This document shows, one piece after another, positions 42,524 through 50,476 of a DNA stretch of 53,846 nt (positions within the stretch are counted from its first letter, which is position 1; each line of letters opens with the position of its first letter). Position numbers and translations under genes: made by a program. The notes under the pieces were generated by a model. It was not told the origin of the DNA, searched no databases, and worked only from the letters and a program-made list of their open reading frames with translations. Source of the DNA: Microbacterium gubbeenense DSM 15944 (GTDB lineage Bacteria; Actinomycetota; Actinomycetes; Actinomycetales; Microbacteriaceae); assembly GCF_000422745.1 (NCBI RefSeq), contig NZ_AUGQ01000016.1:1-53846 (forward strand), given 5' to 3'.

Positions 42524-42927
42524 GCGGTCCCCCTCGCGTTGGCCCGCTCGGCCGCGATGAGCGGAGCTAGGCCGTCGGCGAGCGCGCGGGCATCGTGCTC
42601 GTCGGTCAGCACGCCGGTCGCGTCGATCGCACGCAGAATGCGCAGCCGTACGGTCGGGTCGGCGTTCGCCCCCGTCCCGTGCTCGATCGCCGTTGCGAGC
42701 GACGGCCACCCGCGGCGCACCTTGTGCTGCCAGCCGCGGTGAAGTGACGGCGCGGGGCCTGGAACTGTCCAGGCCTCCCGGATCGCCGCGAGCGCTTGGA
42801 GGGCGGCCGCGCCCGCGCGTGCGTCCTGTGCCTGCTGGTCGTCGAAGATCGTCCCTCTCGGGCCAGCATCGCCGTGCAGACGCTTCGCGGTCTCCCGCAT
42901 CTCGGCGGGTGTCATCTGGTCAGACAT
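42520..42927 (-). CDS. Hypothetical protein
   Basis: A 135-residue mostly helical protein (MTPAEMRETAKRLHGDAGPR, SLATAIEHGTGANADPTVRL, LADGLAPLIAAERAN). Not recognised. It overlaps both neighbours by a few bases, in the same early operon. Confidence 0.5.
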   Translation of the reverse strand: MSDQMTPAEMRETAKRLHGDAGPRGTIFDDQQAQDARAGAAALQALAAIREAWTVPGPAPSLHRGWQHKVRRGWPSLATAIEHGTGANADPTVRLRILRAIDATGVLTDEHDARALADGLAPLIAAERANARGTA

Positions 42928-43120
42928 CGTTCTTCTCCTGCCATTCGTAGATCAGGGGTGCTTCTGGGAGCACCCGCGAGATGGTCGCGACGCCGATGTG
43001 CCACCGATTCCCGCAGTTGCACTGCCACACCGCGCCGAGCCGCCTGCCCCTGAGGCGCGCGAGCCAGAGACACGGGCGGCGACACTGGTGCCCCCACCCG
43101 GTCGGGCGGACATCACCCAC
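42920..43120 (-). CDS. Small protein with zinc-ribbon-like cysteines
   Basis: A 66-residue protein from GTG 43120, overlapping the upstream gene by eight bases. Its HQCRRPCLWLARL and WQCNCGNRWHIG carry paired cysteines spaced like a short zinc ribbon. Ends PLIYEWQEKNDV. Function unknown. Confidence 0.5.
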   Translation of the reverse strand: MGDVRPTGWGHQCRRPCLWLARLRGRRLGAVWQCNCGNRWHIGVATISRVLPEAPLIYEWQEKNDV

Positions 43121-43295
43121 GGCGCACCTCCTGGGCGGCAAGGAGAGCAGCGCGGATTCCGTCGCGGTATCGTCCCGCGAGCGCCGCGTCGGTGGCTACC
43201 AGTCGTTCCCATGATGTGAGGCCGCTCGCGCCCTCGTAGAACGCCGCGCATCCCGCCTCCACCTCGGCTTCGCTCGCCGTGTAGCTGTCAGCCAT
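43113..43295 (-). CDS. Small hypothetical protein
   Basis: A 60-residue protein (MADSYTASEAEVEAGCAAFY, YRDGIRAALLAAQEVRRG), helical. The stop of the gene before it overlaps its start. Not recognised. Confidence 0.5.
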   Translation of the reverse strand: MADSYTASEAEVEAGCAAFYEGASGLTSWERLVATDAALAGRYRDGIRAALLAAQEVRRG

Positions 43296-43818
43296 GTTCC
43301 CGCTCCTCGCGTCGCTGGTGGGCCTTCTCCTGGAGCCAGTCCGCGGCCCCGGATCCCTCGTCCTGCTCCCGGGCTTCCCCTGCCAGGGCGTCGATCAGCG
43401 CCGCGTCGTGCTCGCGCAGAGCGTCAGCGGGGACACCGCAGAGAATCACCACCATGCCGTCGACTTCAGCGACGTCGACGTTCACTCGTGCGTATCGGAG
43501 CGCAGCTTCGATGGACGCGAGAGCGGCGTCGCGCTCGTGCTCGGCGTCCGTGAGCCGGGAGAAGAACCTCTGCGAGGCGGTCATCTTGTCGATCAGGGCC
43601 TCCGCCCTCTTGGCCCGCTTCTCGGCCGCGATGCGGCGATCGCCGCTGTCAATCAGCGCGCGCCGGTAGCGCAGGACCTGCTCGGAGAGCGCGCCGACCT
43701 CGCGCCCTGCCCGGACAAGGGCGGCCCGCAGGCCTGCGAGGCTCGCGCGTTTCTCCTCGGGCGGGCCTGTCTCCTCGCTGGGGTCGTAGGGCGTTCCCCC
43801 GGCCGCACTGGCGTTCAC
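43288..43818 (-). CDS. Hypothetical coiled-coil protein
   Basis: A 176-residue protein, mainly helical and charged (LAGLRAALVRAGREVGALSE, EKRAKRAEALIDKMTASQRF, DAEHERDAALASIEAALRYA) with a short strand VDVAEVDGMVVILCGVP. GTG 43818 overlaps the previous stop by four bases. I cannot assign it. Confidence 0.55.
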   Translation of the reverse strand: MNASAAGGTPYDPSEETGPPEEKRASLAGLRAALVRAGREVGALSEQVLRYRRALIDSGDRRIAAEKRAKRAEALIDKMTASQRFFSRLTDAEHERDAALASIEAALRYARVNVDVAEVDGMVVILCGVPADALREHDAALIDALAGEAREQDEGSGAADWLQEKAHQRREEREHG

Positions 43819-44000
43819 TGGACCACCAGCTCGGTGCTGTGGCTGATCTCGCCGTAGTCGGTGGGGAACAGGGCCATGAGTCCCTCGGATAACAGCCAGG
43901 CTCCGCCCGCGGTGGCCGCGAACATGAGTGCCGCGAGGATCGTGAGCGCGGCGAGGAACGTGAGGACCGCGAGGGCTGTTCGCGCGTAGTTGGTGGTCAT
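43815..44000 (-). CDS. Small membrane protein
   Basis: A 61-residue protein with one or two membrane segments (TALAVLTFLAALTILAALMF, GGAWLLSEGLMALF) and a polar tail ending HSTELVVQ. AAAGGAGCTACGC precedes ATG 44000. Early-operon membrane protein of unknown role, perhaps exclusion. Confidence 0.55.
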   Translation of the reverse strand: MTTNYARTALAVLTFLAALTILAALMFAATAGGAWLLSEGLMALFPTDYGEISHSTELVVQ

Positions 44001-44017
44001 GCGTAGCTCCTTTCGAT

Positions 44018-44042
44018 GGGCCGGGGCGGTTTGCCCCGGCCC
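44018..44042 (-). terminator. Hairpin after the element-C small gene
   Basis: 10-bp GC arms (44018-44027, 44033-44042) with a 5-nt loop, six bases beyond the stop of the gene at 44049. It completes the third unit of element, gene and hairpin. Confidence 0.65.
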
Positions 44043-44048
44043 GGGGTG

Positions 44049-44264
44049 TCAGCGGGGGACGGCTACCCAGCGTCGTTTGGTGCCGGGCGTCGCGGCCTGC
44101 TCGTTCGCGTTGAACGTGTCGAGCAGGCCGAGCTCGCTCTCGCGAAGGAAGTTGATGGGGCTGATGCGCTTGCCGCGCGGCGAGACCATGTAGAACTCGA
44201 ACAGCTTCTCGGTCGTGGTCTCGTTCATCTCTATCTCCTTCGTGTGTACCGGTTGGTAGTACAT
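44049..44264 (-). CDS. Small protein after leader element C
   Basis: A 71-residue protein from ATG 44264, or 59 from ATG 44228. After MYYQPVHTKEIEM the body (TTTEKLFEFYMVSPRGKRIS, FLRESELGLLDTFNANEQAA) is unrelated to the products of units A and B. GAAGGAGATAGAG precedes the inner ATG; AGGAG precedes the outer one. Not recognised. Confidence 0.6.
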   Translation of the reverse strand: MYYQPVHTKEIEMNETTTEKLFEFYMVSPRGKRISPINFLRESELGLLDTFNANEQAATPGTKRRWVAVPR

Positions 44265-44294
44265 ACGTTACTCCTGCACGAACGGAAAGCAAGC
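44226..44294 (-). repeat. Triplicated promoter/leader element, copy C
   Basis: On the minus strand: TTGCTT (44292-44287), 16 bases, TAACGT (44270-44265), palindrome 44242-44266 with one mismatch. Same layout as copies A and B but opposite orientation, so it starts an independent unit inside the early region. Confidence 0.75.
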
Positions 44295-44306
44295 GCCGGA
44301 TCCCGC

Positions 44307-44585
44307 CTACGGGTACAGAACCGCCGCGGCGTCCCCAGCGATCCGCTCGGCGAGCGCCGGGGCGGCCACGCCTTCGCGTTGCACCGCGAGGAGGTTCCCG
44401 GCGCGCACCTGCGCAGCGAGCTCGAGCGCCGCCTGCGCCTGCGCGACGCCGATGCTGTATTCCATATCCAGGCGAGCGCGGTCCGCGCTCACCGGCCCAA
44501 CTCGCCGGATCGCGTCACGGTAGGCGTGATCGGCATCGTCCAGCGCCTCGGCGGCCTCGTGCGCGTGGTTCGTTGTGCGGTTCAT
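44307..44585 (-). CDS. Hypothetical protein
   Basis: A 92-residue helical protein (HEAAEALDDADHAYRDAIRR, YSIGVAQAQAALELAAQVRA). AAGGAGCTACACG precedes ATG 44585. It ends 12 bases before element C. Not recognised. Confidence 0.5.
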   Translation of the reverse strand: MNRTTNHAHEAAEALDDADHAYRDAIRRVGPVSADRARLDMEYSIGVAQAQAALELAAQVRAGNLLAVQREGVAAPALAERIAGDAAAVLYP

Positions 44586-44601
44586 CGTGTAGCTCCTTCG
44601 A

Positions 44602-45375
44602 TTAGGCGGCCTGCTCGGCCTGGATCTGTCGGCGGTACTCGGCGAGGTCGACCTCGACGATGTAGGGGTCCCACGCGCTGCCGCACGCGGGGTTGACGCA
44701 GCGGTAGACGAGCGGGTCGAGGTACTGCAACGGCGGGCGGCGTTCGAGGGTCATGTGCCCGCAGCCGCCGCGGTGTTCGGGGCACGCGATGTACCCGAGC
44801 GGCCGCGAGTACTCCTCAAGCGGAAATGCGGCCAGCGCGCGCTGAATGGCGCGGTAGAACCGCACGGCGAGCTGTGCGATGTGCAGGTCCGTCGTATCGC
44901 CGGACTGCGCGATGCCGAGCGCCAGCTCGACACGGTCGCGGACGTGCTCGATGGTGTCTTGCGCCCCGAACCCGTACGCGGTCGTGCCGCCCGGTCGCAC
45001 CGCGAGGGGCTCGGACGGATCGCACCTAAACGCGAGCTCGTGCAGCGCCGCCCACGTGTCGTCGGCGGTGAGCCATGACGTCGGCACGATCACCTGCGAG
45101 CCGGGCCGGGTCGGCGATCGCGGCCCGTCGGGTACTGAGCCGCGCTCCACGGATCGCATGTGCGTGATGAGGTCTACGGCGATGTCGATCGCGGCCGCGT
45201 AGCGCTCGTTGCACGACTCGCAGAGCATCCCGCGGGTTGCGGGCTGGGGGAGGCATCCCTCGCAGGCGACGGCGCGCTCGCCGTCGAGGGCGACTCCGCG
45301 GCAGGTCGGCAGGTGCTCGCCGTAGACGGTGCACGGCTTGGCCATGCGGAGGGTGTGGGTGACGCACGGGAACAT
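44602..45375 (-). CDS. Cysteine-rich hypothetical protein
   Basis: A 257-residue protein with two cysteine clusters: N-terminal (CRGVALDGERAVACEGC, MLCESCNERY) and C-terminal (IACPEHRGGCGHM, YRCVNPACGSAWDPY), both like zinc ribbons, around a helical core. This plan is common in actinophage early regions. It could bind DNA or act with the SSB genes next to it; no function known. ATG 45375 or the inner MAKPCTVYGE could be the start. Confidence 0.6.
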   Translation of the reverse strand: MFPCVTHTLRMAKPCTVYGEHLPTCRGVALDGERAVACEGCLPQPATRGMLCESCNERYAAAIDIAVDLITHMRSVERGSVPDGPRSPTRPGSQVIVPTSWLTADDTWAALHELAFRCDPSEPLAVRPGGTTAYGFGAQDTIEHVRDRVELALGIAQSGDTTDLHIAQLAVRFYRAIQRALAAFPLEEYSRPLGYIACPEHRGGCGHMTLERRPPLQYLDPLVYRCVNPACGSAWDPYIVEVDLAEYRRQIQAEQAA

Positions 45376-45518
45376 TAGGAATCCTCTCGGTGGCAGGTGC
45401 AGGAGGTGGCGACGGCAGAGTGCCCGTGCGGGGTCCAGCAGCACGCGTGGCCGCAAGGGCTCGGGGCCTCCCGGGGCCGTGCGGGGGGCACGACCCTGGG
45501 AGCTGGACGGCGGCCCAT
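45375..45518 (-). CDS. Small Cys/His-containing protein
   Basis: A 47-residue frame whose ATG shares a base with the SSB stop (TGATG). The proline/arginine-rich start and the C-terminal PCGHACCWTPHGHSAVATSC could bind a metal. Weak evidence; possibly not a real protein. Confidence 0.4.
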   Translation of the reverse strand: MGRRPAPRVVPPARPREAPSPCGHACCWTPHGHSAVATSCTCHREDS

Positions 45519-46009
45519 CAGAACGGGGTGTCGTCCGAGAACGACCCTGGGGTGCTCCACGCGTCGGCCGAGGCGGGCGTCGACCAGTCGGGGGCGGCCT
45601 GCTGGCCGCCGGGCACCTGGGCGGGGGAGCCGCCGCGTGCCCCACCGGCCGCTCGGGTGACCTGGGCCGTGGCGTAGCGCAACGACGGGCCGATCTCCTG
45701 GACATCCAGTTCGATCGACGTACGCCGCTCCCCCTCGCGCGTCTCGTAGTTCCGCTGACGGAGGTTGCCCTGCGCGATGACGCGCATGCCCTTCGTCATG
45801 GATCCGGCGACGTGCTCAGCGAAGTCGCGCCACACGCTGGCGCGCAGGAACAGGGCTTCCCCGTCCTTCCACTCGCCCGACGCGCGATCAAACGTGCGCG
45901 GGGTCGAGGCGATCGTGAAGTTGGCCACGGGGACGCCGGACTGCGTGTAGCGCAGCTCGGGGTCGGCGGTCAGGTTGCCTACGACGGTCATCACGGTTTC
46001 TCCGGCCAT
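45518..46009 (-). CDS. ssb: Single-stranded DNA-binding protein
   Basis: A 163-residue SSB. Residues 1-110 are the OB fold ([60 protein letters not shown]), followed by a Gly/Pro linker and acidic DDTPF tip that recruits partner proteins. It protects ssDNA in phage replication and recombination. ATG 46009 shares a base with the previous stop. Confidence 0.92.
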   Translation of the reverse strand: MAGETVMTVVGNLTADPELRYTQSGVPVANFTIASTPRTFDRASGEWKDGEALFLRASVWRDFAEHVAGSMTKGMRVIAQGNLRQRNYETREGERRTSIELDVQEIGPSLRYATAQVTRAAGGARGGSPAQVPGGQQAAPDWSTPASADAWSTPGSFSDDTPF

Positions 46010-46212
46010 CAGGCCACTTCCTCTCGGATTTGCTCGCCGCGGAGGTAGCGGCGAAGCTGCTCTGTCTCGTGGTCGTACTCGCGGGTCGCGAGCACGCCGG
46101 GGGTGGGTCTGAATCGCTCGCGGCGCAGACGCCTACGCCGGTTCTCGGAGCGGAGGAGCCGCTCCTGCGCTTGGTTCGCCCAGTCGCAGGCGGTGCAGTG
46201 CGACTCGGTCAT
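46009..46212 (-). CDS. Small basic protein
   Basis: A 67-residue very basic protein ([35 protein letters not shown]) with one CxxC. It lies between the replication protein and SSB and overlaps both. Not recognised; might bind nucleic acid. Confidence 0.5.
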   Translation of the reverse strand: MTESHCTACDWANQAQERLLRSENRRRRLRRERFRPTPGVLATREYDHETEQLRRYLRGEQIREEVA

Positions 46213-47060
46213 GAGGCTCGTCCGCCCTGGCGCTCGGTGCAGTGCATGCAGGTTCCGTCCTCGAGGAATCGGTGGCCGCCCGCGCACGGGTCGCCGGGTG
46301 CCGAGCGCATCGCGGCGGTCCACTGCTGGTCGACGACCTCGCGGCTCGCGACCGGCAGCTCGTCCGTCCAGCGCTCGCCGTTCAGCCACACGACCAGCGC
46401 CGGGACGAACTGCGTCTCCGTCGTCTGCGTGTACGCCTGCCCGAACCGGATCACCTGGTCGGCGAGCCACGACGGGTCGTGCTTCTGCGCCAGCCGGACG
46501 AACTTCGCCTCGGACTTCTTGCGCTCTGTCTTCTTCGGCCATCCGGCATAGGCCCGCTCGAACTCCTCGCGGATGCGAGGAATAGATACTCCGTTAGGAG
46601 TACGGGACGGGACGGGACGGGTAGCGGGGGACTCCCCCTCGGGACCAGACCGGGACTCCCCGGGGGTGTCCCCTGGGGACACATCGGGGGACGCGTCGGG
46701 GGAGGTGAAGCGGCCGTCCCCCGAACGGTCCACGCGGGACGATCCGCGGGCGCGCTGCGCACGCTTCTTGTCTCGCTCGCGCTCCCGGCGCTCCTCGACC
46801 TCCGCGCGTGACGGCTGGTGATCCATCCAGTCGTGGAACTTCCATCCGTCCGCCTCGCGGGTCCACAGCCCGGCGTCTACCAGCTCGTCGGCTACCTCCT
46901 CGGTGCCCAGGAGGCGCAGGGCCCGGGCGGGCACCGTGCCGTCGAGGAGCTGCTGCGCGCAGTACGTCCCCGCGCGCACCCACAGGGCGACCGCCGAGTC
47001 CGACAGGAGCAGCACCTTCGGGTGCGACCAAAACTTGTCGTCGACCTTGAACCACGCCAT
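46209..47060 (-). CDS. Replication-initiation (DnaD-like / HTH) protein
   Basis: A 283-residue protein. The N-terminal part (MAWFKVDDKFWSHPKVLLLS, LWVRAGTYCAQQLLDGTVPA, WKFHDWMDHQPSRAEVEERR) is the winged-helix module of phage replisome organisers; a charged low-complexity linker of DNA-encoded repeats and a helical C-terminal part (FERAYAGWPKKTERKKSEAK) follow. It probably opens the phage origin. The linker codes for GRFTSPDASPDVSPGDTPGE and may contain the origin, as in lambda O. Confidence 0.75.
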   Translation of the reverse strand: MAWFKVDDKFWSHPKVLLLSDSAVALWVRAGTYCAQQLLDGTVPARALRLLGTEEVADELVDAGLWTREADGWKFHDWMDHQPSRAEVEERRERERDKKRAQRARGSSRVDRSGDGRFTSPDASPDVSPGDTPGESRSGPEGESPATRPVPSRTPNGVSIPRIREEFERAYAGWPKKTERKKSEAKFVRLAQKHDPSWLADQVIRFGQAYTQTTETQFVPALVVWLNGERWTDELPVASREVVDQQWTAAMRSAPGDPCAGGHRFLEDGTCMHCTERQGGRAS

Positions 47061-47458
47061 TACGCGGCCCCCTCTCGGGCGTCGGGGCCGTACACGGCGA
47101 GCATCATCTCGACGGCCTCGGCGCGCGGGATGTGCACGCGCCACGGCCCGTCGTCGGTGAGCGCGTACCAGCGGCCCGAGGCCGAGTGGTAGTAGGGGAC
47201 GCGCGCCGGGTCCTTCACCCAGCGGCGCACCTTCCACCCGTTGAGGAGGGCGAGCGTCTGCATGTCGGCCTCGAAGCGGGCGTTGCAGGGCCCGCACGCG
47301 GCGAGCCCGTCGGCGTACCCGGGGCGGAGGCTGGACCCGCCCTGCCCTACGGCCCGTCGGTGCTGAAAGGTGAGGCCCCATTGCGTGCCGCACGCGACGC
47401 AGCGCTCGCCGTCGCGCTCCTTGGTGCCGCGGCGCACCTTGTCGGTCGGGTCAGCCAC
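47060..47458 (-). CDS. HNH endonuclease-like protein
   Basis: A 132-residue protein. CVACGTQWGLTFQHRRAVGQ supplies a CxxC and the HNH histidine, and ACGPCNARFE the second CxxC. It has a C-terminal extension unlike the HNH at 36997. Possible homing or accessory nuclease of the early region. Confidence 0.72.
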   Translation of the reverse strand: MADPTDKVRRGTKERDGERCVACGTQWGLTFQHRRAVGQGGSSLRPGYADGLAACGPCNARFEADMQTLALLNGWKVRRWVKDPARVPYYHSASGRWYALTDDGPWRVHIPRAEAVEMMLAVYGPDAREGAA

Positions 47459-47864
47459 GGCGGCCTCCGATTGCGGCGTCGACGTGCTTGCCCACGTTCA
47501 TTAGCTCGAAGTGCCGCCGGTTGACGGACGCGAGGACGCCCTTCGCGTAGTCGGCGGCGAGCTTGGATTGCTCGGCTTCGCGCCGGAACTCGCGGAGGCT
47601 GTGCGACGCCCGCTCCCGGGCGCGGGTCAACGTAAACCCGCCGCCCAGGAGGTCGTCGATCATCTTCGCCCGGCGCGCGTCGTAATCCAGCTCCGCCTCT
47701 GACGCTTTTGCGAGGAGGCCGGTATCGGTGTCGCCGATGAACGCGGTGAGTTCGAGGCCGAGCATCGATAGGTGGTGCAGGGTGCGCGCGATTGTCACGG
47801 GGTCGAGCGCGCCCTGCTCGACGAGGGCCTCGGCGCGGTCGCGGAGGTCGCTCCACTCACTCAT
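47451..47864 (-). CDS. Hypothetical helical protein
   Basis: A 137-residue protein, largely helical (WSDLRDRAEALVEQGALDPV, LTRARERASHSLREFRREAE, KLAADYAKGVLASVNRRHFE). Not assigned. It lies among recombination genes and is co-translated with them. Confidence 0.5.
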   Translation of the reverse strand: MSEWSDLRDRAEALVEQGALDPVTIARTLHHLSMLGLELTAFIGDTDTGLLAKASEAELDYDARRAKMIDDLLGGGFTLTRARERASHSLREFRREAEQSKLAADYAKGVLASVNRRHFELMNVGKHVDAAIGGRRG

Positions 47865-48127
47865 GCGCCGTACCTCCTGGCATCGAGGAGGAGGTTCGGC
47901 TGTACGAGCCCGCGGGCGGTGCCCTCTGTGTTCACGACGAGGACCGGCTGGAACTTCCCCTTTTCGGCTGCCGTCGGGAACACGAACCGGAGGGCACCGA
48001 TGCCGCTGCGCAGCCAGCGCGTGTCGGCGCGCAGCGCGGGCGTCACGTCATCCTTCGACGCCGCGGCGAGCGCGCCGCGGAGAAGCCACTCGGCCTCGTG
48101 CGCGGGGAGGGCGATGCTGCCACTCAT
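47861..48127 (-). CDS. Small hypothetical protein
   Basis: An 88-residue protein (MSGSIALPAHEAEWLLRGAL, LRFVFPTAAEKGKFQPVLVV). It overlaps the stop of the ERF gene by four bases. Unassigned; possibly an accessory of single-strand annealing. Confidence 0.5.
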   Translation of the reverse strand: MSGSIALPAHEAEWLLRGALAAASKDDVTPALRADTRWLRSGIGALRFVFPTAAEKGKFQPVLVVNTEGTARGLVQPNLLLDARRYGA

Positions 48128-48912
48128 GCGTGCGCCTTCTCTCCGGCCGGTGCGTCCTCGGGGGTTTCCTCCGCTGCGGGTTCGGCGTCGGTCGGCTCGG
48201 ACTCGGCCTGGCGGGCGCGGCCGAGCGACGCGATGCGGTCGAGGTGCTCGAGGGGCGCGCCGTCCTGCTTCGCGGCCTGCCAGAGCCCGGCGAGGTGAGA
48301 GGCGGGCGCGCCCGCGGCGTAGTCTTGCTCGGCCTTCGCGGCCCAGTTCCTCGGCTCCGGCGCTGCCTGTGCGGGGGCCTGCAGGCGCGGGGCCTGCTGG
48401 GGCTGGTTCTGGTACGCCTGCGTCGCCTGCGCGTCGTCGTCGTCGCCGCCGGGTGCGACGCCCGTGATCGCGGTGAGGATGTAGCGGCGTGCGTAGGTGA
48501 TCGCCGACCCGAGCTGCTGGGGCGGCGTCGCCGCGGCCGGGAGCGGGTACTTCCCGGCGAGGCGATCGCCCGACTCGTGGGTGAGCGCGTACTCGAGGAG
48601 GAACCCGCGCTCGTCCTGTGTCGGCATGGCTGAGAAGGCGAGGCCGTGCTTTCCGAGGAGGGGGAGGGTGGCCTCGGTCACGTCGGAGAGGTCCGCGTAG
48701 TCGTACGAGTACGAGCCCTTCTGCGATGCGACGTTCGCGGTTTGCCCCTTGCGGACGTTCGGCACCTCGGCCTGGAACGCGGCGAGCGCGGCGGCGAGGT
48801 TCGGGTGCTTCGGCGGCTCCTCGTAGGGCGGCAGGCCCGCGGCGGCGCGGGCCGCGTTGGGGGTGGTCTTCGGGGTGCCCTTGGGTGCGAGCTTTTCGGC
48901 GGCGGCGGTCAT
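48124..48912 (-). CDS. ERF-family single-strand annealing protein
   Basis: A 262-residue ERF-family recombinase that anneals complementary ssDNA. The core (about 40-160: VASQKGSYSYDYADLSDVTE, LPLLGKHGLAFSAMPT, LGSAITYARRYILTAITGV) fits the family; the C-terminal tail is low-complexity. It pairs with the exonuclease at 48916. AAGGAGCTAGAAC precedes ATG 48912. Confidence 0.88.
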   Translation of the reverse strand: MTAAAEKLAPKGTPKTTPNAARAAAGLPPYEEPPKHPNLAAALAAFQAEVPNVRKGQTANVASQKGSYSYDYADLSDVTEATLPLLGKHGLAFSAMPTQDERGFLLEYALTHESGDRLAGKYPLPAAATPPQQLGSAITYARRYILTAITGVAPGGDDDDAQATQAYQNQPQQAPRLQAPAQAAPEPRNWAAKAEQDYAAGAPASHLAGLWQAAKQDGAPLEHLDRIASLGRARQAESEPTDAEPAAEETPEDAPAGEKAHA

Positions 48913-48915
48913 GTT

Positions 48916-49830
48916 CTAGCTCCTTGCGGTGATGGTGAGCCGCGGGCGCGACTCGGTCGTTTTGGTGAAGCGCTTGGCGGCGCTCGGGTAGCGGGCCTGG
49001 AACGCCTTGGAGTCGAAGCGGGTCGACTTGACGGGTTTGCCCGAGTAGGTGACGTTCGCGGCGGTGCCCTCGAACTTGACCGGCTCGCCGTGGGCGTCGA
49101 TCAGTTCGCGGATCTGGTCGTCGAGGTCGGAGACGTGCGCGGCGGCGACGTCGGCGGCCTCCTTGAACTGCGCGCGGTCGGTCAGGAGGCGGTCGAGCTC
49201 GGCGAGGCTTTCGGGGACCGGCTCGTCGGCGGCGGCGCGCCAGCGGTCGACTGACTCGATGAGTTCCCGCGTCTCGTCCGCGTGGTCGGAGGCGTAGACC
49301 TCGAAGACGCGCGGCTCCATGTAGAGCGGGATGAAGTTCTCGTGCGGCTCGAAGGCGAATATGCACTTGCGCGCGCCGGTCACGTGCATCTGCCAGAGGA
49401 CCTGCCAGAAGTACTGCCGCGGCACGTCCTCCCACGCTTGCCAGTCGTGGAGCGTCGTCTTGATCTCGCCGATGGCGTGCGTGACGTACTCGAGTCCGCC
49501 CTCGGTGAAGTTCGGCGTGGGGGGCGCGATCGCGTCCGGTGTCGCCAGGTCCTCCGGCCGCTCGGCGCTTGCGGCGAGGGCTGTCGAGGGCTCGAGGCCG
49601 TACTCGTCGGCGAGCCACGCGGCGATGACGGGCTCGCGCTCGTTGCCGTGGCGGGTGAACTGGTTGCCGCGGAACTTGCCCTCGTGGCCGTCCTTCTCGC
49701 GGCGGATCGTCGCCCACGTGCCTGCGCCGCCCTGCATGAGGCGGGCCGCGTCGGTGGCGGTGACGCCGCCTCGGCGCTTGCCGAGCCAGCGTTCGCGGTC
49801 GGCTCCGTCGTCGATGATGAGGTACGTCAT
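48916..49830 (-). CDS. YqaJ-family (lambda-exonuclease-like) nuclease
   Basis: A 304-residue exonuclease of the YqaJ/lambda-exo fold that resects DNA to make ssDNA for annealing. RRGGVTATDAARLMQGGAGT, GNEREPVIAAWLADEYGLEP and IGEIKTTLHDWQAWEDVPRQ (Asp/Glu-x-Lys metal site) are characteristic. The C-terminal part includes a DLDDQIRELIDAHGEPVKFE coiled region. ATG 49830 overlaps the RusA stop. Confidence 0.88.
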   Translation of the reverse strand: MTYLIIDDGADRERWLGKRRGGVTATDAARLMQGGAGTWATIRREKDGHEGKFRGNQFTRHGNEREPVIAAWLADEYGLEPSTALAASAERPEDLATPDAIAPPTPNFTEGGLEYVTHAIGEIKTTLHDWQAWEDVPRQYFWQVLWQMHVTGARKCIFAFEPHENFIPLYMEPRVFEVYASDHADETRELIESVDRWRAAADEPVPESLAELDRLLTDRAQFKEAADVAAAHVSDLDDQIRELIDAHGEPVKFEGTAANVTYSGKPVKSTRFDSKAFQARYPSAAKRFTKTTESRPRLTITARS

Positions 49831-50279
49831 GAGCAGTCCTCCTCGTCGGTGAGCGCGTCGATCGCGCGCTCCTCCTCGGCGGTTGCCTCGGGGCTGTCCC
49901 AGATCACGAGGAACATCCCGGGTGCTTTCGGGTGGCCCTTGGCGTAGTGGATGATCGGCATGGGCTTGTCCATGTCCTCGGGGGTGTCGTCGGCGGCGAT
50001 ACCGGCGTCGACGAGCCCGTCGCAGGCGGCCTTGAGCGTCGGTACGACGTTGTCGGCGTCGCGGCGGTGCCGGGTTGTGACGAGCCATACGAGGGTGACG
50101 CGCGGCCGCCGCATCGGCGGCACGAGGTCGGACGCGAGACGCCCGACGGTGCCGCGCACGAGCGCGGTCGCCTTGGCGCGTGCGCGGAAGTGGAGGCGCT
50201 GGTTCGCCGTCACCGGCGGCGTCGCCCAGGGCAGCTCGAGGACGGTGACGCCCGAGCGGGCGAAGTAGGTGTGGCTCAT
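49827..50279 (-). CDS. RusA-family Holliday junction resolvase
   Basis: A 150-residue RusA endonuclease that resolves Holliday junctions. RRDADNVVPTLKAACDGLVD followed by AGIAADD carries the conserved Asp residues of the active site. Part of the recombination module with YqaJ and ERF. ATG 50279 overlaps the previous stop. Confidence 0.85.
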   Translation of the reverse strand: MSHTYFARSGVTVLELPWATPPVTANQRLHFRARAKATALVRGTVGRLASDLVPPMRRPRVTLVWLVTTRHRRDADNVVPTLKAACDGLVDAGIAADDTPEDMDKPMPIIHYAKGHPKAPGMFLVIWDSPEATAEEERAIDALTDEEDCS

Positions 50280-50476
50280 GACGCCGCCTCCCAGACCCGG
50301 TCCGACTTAGCGGCGAGCGCCCAGGCGAGGCCGAGGAGAGCGGCGGCGATGAGGGCCCAGGCATCGACGGTCATGCGCACGTAGCACGACAGGACGGCGG
50401 CGAAGGCGAGCGCCCAGGCGACGACCTGCGCGAGTCCGAGGGTGGCGAGCAGGCGGGCCCGGCGGGTGCGGCTCAT
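50276..50476 (-). CDS. Small membrane protein
   Basis: A 66-residue protein with a basic N terminus (MSRTRRARL) and two hydrophobic segments (LATLGLAQVVAWALAFAAVL, AWALIAAALLGLAWALAA). ATG 50476 shares its region with the previous stop. Unassigned. Confidence 0.55.
   Translation of the reverse strand: MSRTRRARLLATLGLAQVVAWALAFAAVLSCYVRMTVDAWALIAAALLGLAWALAAKSDRVWEAAS

Noticed and set aside
44602..45705. Longer open frames starting upstream of many minus-strand genes (for example 44602, 27686, 40192, 15046)
   Set aside because: The extra N-terminal parts overlap neighbouring genes, lack conserved sequence and start signals; inner starts with ribosome-binding sites were used.
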